From: Eutrophovita sp913057845 | Lineage (GTDB): Bacteria > Pseudomonadota > Gammaproteobacteria > Burkholderiales > Eutrophovitaceae | Direction: 5' to 3' | DNA length: 64,000 bases | Assembly: GCA_963925895.1 (NCBI GenBank) | Contig: CAWUVH010000008.1 | Coordinates: forward strand, 62,001-126,000 | In this document: piece after piece, positions 60,219-64,000 of the stretch | Position numbering within the stretch: position 1 is the stretch's first letter | Layout of the letters: each line of letters begins with the position of its first letter | Notes under the pieces: generated by a model | What the model was told of the DNA's origin: nothing | The model's input: only the letters and a program-made list of their open reading frames with translations | Database searches by the model: none | Translations under genes and position numbers: made by a program

Positions 60219-61007
60219 CTAGTCGGAAGTACTCTCGTTTAGTGACCAATCGTATTTTGTGTATTTGATTAAGAGGTCATTACGGGTAAATGACCCGCGC
60301 TCAATTTTTAGCGCGGATTCATAATCTCGAAGCCAGTTAAGTAAAGATCCTGATTTTCGCTTGAAGTCAACCTCATACCATTTGAATATCGGCGAAACAA
60401 ATAATATTCCGTCTTTGAATATGTTTCTGCTTGTGTCAGAGAGGAAGCGTAGGGTGCTGTCATGCATTTGCTCGTTGATACGCGATGCTTCGTAGGCTTC
60501 TGGCCGCAGCGCTGGGCAGCCTATTGATGCGCAGTTGACTGCCATGTGAATCCTGGGGTCATCAAACCGTCCTGGTTCTCTTATCAGTTGATGCTCTATG
60601 AAGTCTAAACTGACTACATTCCCGAAAAGATCAAAGCGTTTGCTTTTCCAAGGGCTTCTAAATAGTGTTCCTAACTCTTTAATAGATTTTATGTCCCGAT
60701 GATGTTGGGAAACCCAGAAGACGGTATAGGCGTTATAAGCATTGATTAGGAATGCCAGCTGTTGTTTCTTTTCAAAAGATTCAAACTGACTTCTGGAAAC
60801 GGAGCCGATTGTTTGGAGGTACTTCTCTATAGATACTTTATTTTGTTCAAATCCAAAATAATTGACAGTACTCGTATCCCCATCTGCATCCCAAGTTACG
60901 TGATTTTTTAGCAGCACGTCAAATTCATAGTGGGAGTGGTCGAAGGCATCAGCTGATGATGTGGTAATGAAAATAATTAACGCTGAGAATAGTTGAACAA
61001 ACTGCAT
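60219..61007 (-). CDS. DUF547 domain protein, exported
   Basis: A 262-residue protein with an N-terminal signal peptide (MQFVQLFSALIIFITTSSADA). The DUF547 core runs through KKQQLAFLINAYNAYTVFWV, then PWKSKRFDLFGNVVSLDFIE, DPRIHMAVNCASIGCPALRP and FVSPIFKWYEVDFKRKSGSL. The HxAxNCxSxGCP segment looks like a Cys/His active site related to papain-like folds. DUF547 genes commonly accompany ArsS-type loci in aquatic bacteria as far as I recall. It is likely periplasmic; its reaction is not known. It lies 29 bp after the TVP38-flavoprotein gene. Confidence 0.86.
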   Translation of the reverse strand: MQFVQLFSALIIFITTSSADAFDHSHYEFDVLLKNHVTWDADGDTSTVNYFGFEQNKVSIEKYLQTIGSVSRSQFESFEKKQQLAFLINAYNAYTVFWVSQHHRDIKSIKELGTLFRSPWKSKRFDLFGNVVSLDFIEHQLIREPGRFDDPRIHMAVNCASIGCPALRPEAYEASRINEQMHDSTLRFLSDTSRNIFKDGILFVSPIFKWYEVDFKRKSGSLLNWLRDYESALKIERGSFTRNDLLIKYTKYDWSLNESTSD

Positions 61008-61036
61008 GGTTTGAAAGTTATAAATCGTAGAAGAGT

Positions 61037-63214
61037 TTATCGACGCAGGGCTCGGTGGTAAATCTCAAGGATTTTGAGAATTTTTTTAGGCGCATTTTTT
61101 CTTTTCCACTCCCCAGCCACATATTTGTTTGCTTCGGAGAATGTTGGGTAGATGTGAGTGGTTGCCAGAATCTTATTAAGTCCTAATTTGTATTTCATTG
61201 CGAGAACGAATTCGGCAATAATTTCAGAGGCATGTTCACTCACGATAGTGACGCCAATTATTTGATCAGATTTTGGCCGAGTCAGAACCTTGATGAATCC
61301 ATGGTCTTCCGAGTCAGCAATCGCGCGATCGAGATCATCTATTCCATAGGTAGTAGCTTCATAAGATATATTTTTTTTGCTTGCTTCGTCCTCATTCAAC
61401 CCTACTCTTGCAACCTCGGGATGAGTGAATGTCGCCCACGGGACAGATGAGAAGTCGATAGTGAATTGTTTGAAACGACCGAATAGCGCATTTACTGCAG
61501 CGTGCCAGGCTTGATGAGCAGCAGCATGAGTAAATTGCATTCTTCCAGTCACATCTCCACATGCGTAGATATTTGGAAATTTGGTTTGAAGAAAATCATT
61601 GGTGGGTAAAACGATGTCTTCTGCAGAAATGGCGTCTATATCTTCTAGTCCGTACCCTTTTAAATTAGCTCGTCTTCCAATGGCGAAAAGAACTTGATCA
61701 AAGGTCAACTGAATCTCACCATTAGGGCTGTCGCAAACTAGTGTCTGAACACTTTTTTCTTTAACGAAACCTTTAGCTCGATGGCGCGTTAACACCGTAA
61801 CACCTTCATCCGATAATTGATTTTCAATCATCTTAACTACATCCGCATCCTCTTTAATAAGAATACGATTGTCAGATTCAACCAAAATGACTTCAGAACC
61901 CAATCGTTGAAAAGCTTGTGCTAATTCGCAGCCGATCGGGCCGCCGCCAATGATGATCAAACGTTTCGGTAGATCATTTAAATCCCAGATTGTGTCTGAT
62001 GTGGCGTGATTAATCTTGTTGATATTAGGTAGTTGTGGAATGATTGGGCTGGCCCCAGACGCAACAATAATCGACCGGGCACTGATCTTTTTTTCGCCTT
62101 CTTTGCCTTCAATTGTGATTGTCCATGGAGAAATAATTTTCGCATTTCCTTGATAGCAGGCTACACCAAGTTCTGTGTAACGATCTACAGAGTCATGCGG
62201 CTCTATTTTTTTGATAACCTTCTGGACTCGTTTCATGACGTCCGAGAAATTAAAGGTTATGTCAGCTTTTTGTATGCCTAGCCGTTTAGAGTTTTTGGCT
62301 TGCTCAAGGAAATGGGCGGTTTTGATTAATGCTTTAGAAGGGACGCATCCTGTATTGAGACAGTCACCTCCCATTTTGTGTTTCTCAATGAGGGCGACAC
62401 GGGCATTTACGGCGGCACCTACGTAGGAGGATACAAGTCCTGCCGCGCCACCACCGATAACTATAAGGTTATAGTCGAAATGCTTTGGTTTGGACCATTT
62501 CGCATAGATTCGACGTCGGTTCATTAGATCTGATGCAATCTTCGCGACAATGGGAAATAGCCCGAGTACAAACAGCGAAATAATTAAATTAACAGATAGA
62601 ATGTCGCCAGTCGAATTTAGGGTTGCGAGTTGGGTCCCGGCATTTACGAATATTATGGTTCCGAGGAGCATTCCGAGTTGGCTCACCAGATAGAACGTCA
62701 GTGTCTTAATTGGGGTGAGAGCCATTAACACATTGATTGCAAAGAACGGGAAAATCGGAACCAGTCTCAGTGTGAGTAGGTAGAATGCCCCATCTTTCTT
62801 TATGCCTTCATTGATAGTTTTCAACTTGTCGCCGAAACGTGCCCTAACGGAGTTGCGGAAAAAATATCGCGTGATCAAAAATGCGGCTGTCGCACCAATA
62901 GTTGAACAAAAAGATACAAGAATAGTGCCCAAAACTAATCCAAATATTGCTCCTCCGGCAAGAGTCAGTATCACTGCGCCAGGTAGTGAAAGAGCCGTCA
63001 CTGTGACGTAGGTTAAGGCGTATAGCAGGCTTAGTTGGACCGGATGGTCTCTAAAGTAAATCTGCAGTTCGGAGTAGTTGTCTTTGAGGGATTGTAGATT
63101 CAATTGTGCAAGCAGATTGAGGACGTTCTCCCGAAACACAATAAAGACTAATGCGATGATCGAGATGGTGATAAGTAAGCCTATCCACTTCTTTTGAGGA
63201 TTTGTGTGTTTCAT
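61037..63214 (-). CDS. TVP38/TMEM64 membrane domain fused to mercuric reductase-like flavoprotein
   Basis: A 725-residue fusion. Residues about 1-230 form a TVP38/TMEM64 (DedA-related) domain with about six helices, including SLPGAVILTLAGGAIFGLVL and TLRLVPIFPFFAINVLMALT. From about 247 on there is a full pyridine nucleotide-disulfide oxidoreductase: FAD motif LIVIGGGAAGLVSSYVGAA, redox disulfide C285/C290 in GGDCLNTGCVPSKALIKTA, NAD motif LIIIGGGPIGCELAQAF, and a C-terminal dimer domain with THIYPTFSEA. The mercury-binding NmerA domain and the C-terminal vicinal Cys pair of MerA are absent, so mercury reduction is unlikely. The setting, just after an ArsS gene, points to redox chemistry in arsenic metabolism. 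Confidence 0.92.
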   Translation of the reverse strand: MKHTNPQKKWIGLLITISIIALVFIVFRENVLNLLAQLNLQSLKDNYSELQIYFRDHPVQLSLLYALTYVTVTALSLPGAVILTLAGGAIFGLVLGTILVSFCSTIGATAAFLITRYFFRNSVRARFGDKLKTINEGIKKDGAFYLLTLRLVPIFPFFAINVLMALTPIKTLTFYLVSQLGMLLGTIIFVNAGTQLATLNSTGDILSVNLIISLFVLGLFPIVAKIASDLMNRRRIYAKWSKPKHFDYNLIVIGGGAAGLVSSYVGAAVNARVALIEKHKMGGDCLNTGCVPSKALIKTAHFLEQAKNSKRLGIQKADITFNFSDVMKRVQKVIKKIEPHDSVDRYTELGVACYQGNAKIISPWTITIEGKEGEKKISARSIIVASGASPIIPQLPNINKINHATSDTIWDLNDLPKRLIIIGGGPIGCELAQAFQRLGSEVILVESDNRILIKEDADVVKMIENQLSDEGVTVLTRHRAKGFVKEKSVQTLVCDSPNGEIQLTFDQVLFAIGRRANLKGYGLEDIDAISAEDIVLPTNDFLQTKFPNIYACGDVTGRMQFTHAAAHQAWHAAVNALFGRFKQFTIDFSSVPWATFTHPEVARVGLNEDEASKKNISYEATTYGIDDLDRAIADSEDHGFIKVLTRPKSDQIIGVTIVSEHASEIIAEFVLAMKYKLGLNKILATTHIYPTFSEANKYVAGEWKRKNAPKKILKILEIYHRALRR

Positions 63215-63490
63215 ACTTGGGTAAGCGTTGTGTATCTTCGTATTGATTTGGACATGACTATTCGTTTTATGAAATATTGAGTCAAGACAAATCTGGGGTT
63301 TGGTCGGGATCTTGGATTATTCTTTGGGATTAAGATTGAAACGCTAGTGAATGAGGTCGCCATATCTTTAGAGGTTTGTCTAGTGAGTCTTCTTGACTAT
63401 ATTCTATTCGAACTGGATCAACATAGACATCCCTGTTGCTTTACCTGAAATTTTTTTAATTGAGCTATTTTGTGTGTTGGATAGGATTGT
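63215..63490. other. Gap between arsS-like gene and the TVP38-flavoprotein gene
   Basis: About 300 bp lie between the arsS-like stop (63516) and the start of the fusion gene (63214). Apart from the hairpin around the arsS stop at 63491-63532, I see no convincing frame and no strong terminator. The gap may hold a promoter for the downstream five genes on the minus strand. Confidence 0.5.
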
Positions 63491-63532
63491 GCGGAGGCCG
63501 TCCTTACGTATGTTTTTATTGTAAGGCTCCGC
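63491..63532 (-). repeat. Hairpin spanning the arsS-like stop codon
   Basis: Two adjacent stems are visible: GTAAGG (63521-63526) with CCTTAC (63502-63507), extended by CTCCGC (63527-63532) with GCGGAG (63491-63496) and a 5-nt bulge. The TAA stop (63516-63518) lies in the loop. No T-run follows on the minus strand, so it is not a classical terminator. It may be an mRNA-end structure. Confidence 0.4.
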
Positions 63533-64000
63533 TGCAGCTCGAGCCCTGTCCAGCTGTGCAGCCAAAGCAGTGATCCCTAACAGCAATCGATTTACCTTGG
63601 ATGTTGTCCGTGTTTAGATCTCGCATGTGAACTTTTTTTGTTGCGTCGCCAAGAGGGAGACCAAGCATTTGATTGAAATCACAGTCAAATAGGTAACCTT
63701 CCCAGTCAATAGAGATTAATGTTTTGCACATAACCGACTCGACATTCTCTTCCGCGTAATTGTCCTGCAGTAATTGCAGGTATGGTTCAAATTCGCCACG
63801 ACTCACTAAAGTACTACCGAAACGTTTTATGGGCATGTTCGTTATGGTCATTAGGGCATCAAAGTGGACGTCATAGTTCTTAGCTAAATGTTCCTTATAT
63901 TCTTTTTCTAGCGTCTCTTGGGGTGGCGGTAACGCAGCGCCCAAAGGGTTGTAAACCAGATGCAATTGCAGTTTAGGGTTTCCTCTTCCATAACCCACTT
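63516..64000 (-). CDS. arsS: Arsenosugar biosynthesis radical SAM protein ArsS (3' part)
   Basis: The C-terminal 161 residues of a radical SAM/Cys-rich protein; the gene continues beyond the right edge. Visible segments are LQLHLVYNPLGAALPPPQ, LEKEYKEHLAKNYDVHFDAL, MPIKRFGSTLVSRGEF, WEGYLFDCDFNQMLGLPLG and the Cys-rich end HCFGCTAGQGSSCSGAL, which fit ArsS (TIGR04167). ArsS is reported to transfer a 5'-deoxyadenosyl group to dimethylarsenite made by ArsM, giving the arsenosugar core. The radical SAM CxxxCxxC motif itself is outside the window, so the assignment rests on the C-terminal half and on the neighbouring ArsS-linked genes. Confidence 0.85.
   Translation of the reverse strand, partial: VGYGRGNPKLQLHLVYNPLGAALPPPQETLEKEYKEHLAKNYDVHFDALMTITNMPIKRFGSTLVSRGEFEPYLQLLQDNYAEENVESVMCKTLISIDWEGYLFDCDFNQMLGLPLGDATKKVHMRDLNTDNIQGKSIAVRDHCFGCTAGQGSSCSGALQ

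Noticed and set aside
61037..63214. Mercury-resistance operon
   Set aside because: No merR, merT or merP, and the mercury-binding cysteines of MerA are absent.
63404..63586. 60-codon minus-strand frame
   Set aside because: It overlaps the arsS-like end in another frame and has no recognisable sequence.

Overview
The window looks like a chromosomal segment of a free-living betaproteobacterium of moderate to low GC content, probably aquatic or marine. Three things point there: the gene order xseB-ispA-dxs-folE2, the argD-argF-argG group near rpsT, murJ and a CysB-type regulator, and a proteasome-like peptidase of the BPH type (beta-proteobacterial proteasome homologue). I see no insertion sequence, prophage, CRISPR array or rRNA. 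Two tRNA genes are present: Leu(CAA) at 20.6 kb and Thr(CGT) at 54.8 kb.

Layout. 0-4.3 kb: an acyl-CoA degradation operon with paired pimeloyl-CoA-dehydrogenase-like subunits, a 3-hydroxyacyl-CoA dehydrogenase, a MaoC hydratase and a ComB-like phosphatase. 4.3-7.7 kb: a secreted LprI-like protein, an unassigned Rossmann-like protein, and a divergent pair formed by a DapA-superfamily lyase and an HpaI-type aldolase coupled to a second MaoC protein. 7.7-10.4 kb: a small coiled-coil protein translationally coupled to a GAF-GAF-PAS-adenylate cyclase-TPR protein. 10.4-12.2 kb: a thioesterase and another acyl-CoA dehydrogenase. 12.2-17.4 kb: an exported two-subunit molybdenum hydroxylase, its XdhC maturation factor and an SDR dehydrogenase. 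17.4-20.4 kb (minus strand): glutaryl-CoA dehydrogenase, an MhpD-like hydratase and a D-2-hydroxyacid dehydrogenase.

20.6-57 kb is mostly housekeeping: tRNA modification and secretion (queA-tgt-yajC-secD-secF), DedA, purB, mnmA-nudJ, malate synthase, a cold-shock protein, clpS-clpA, a sulfurtransferase, isoprenoid and folate synthesis (xseB-ispA-dxs-folE2), YajQ, BPH, arginine synthesis (argG, argF, argD, with a MORN protein between argG and argF), rpsT, murJ, cysB, ribF-ileS-lspA-ispH, a Fur/Irr-like regulator, enoyl-CoA hydratase, several small unknowns and an enolase-superfamily enzyme.

57.7-64 kb (minus strand) is the most distinctive region. The 3' end of an ArsS-type radical SAM gene is followed by a TVP38-flavoprotein fusion, a DUF547 protein, two glycosyltransferases of the types that accompany ArsS, and an FAD oxidoreductase of the kind usually linked to SelD. 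I read this as an arsenosugar-type organoarsenic biosynthesis cluster. ArsM is not in view and may lie beyond the right edge.

The acyl-CoA enzymes could together form a route from dicarboxylic or long acyl-CoAs through glutaryl-CoA to crotonyl-CoA and acetyl-CoA (PimCD-like, HAD, GcdH, enoyl-CoA hydratase). That route is inferred from families, not shown by the sequence. All family names come from reading the proteins, with no database search.
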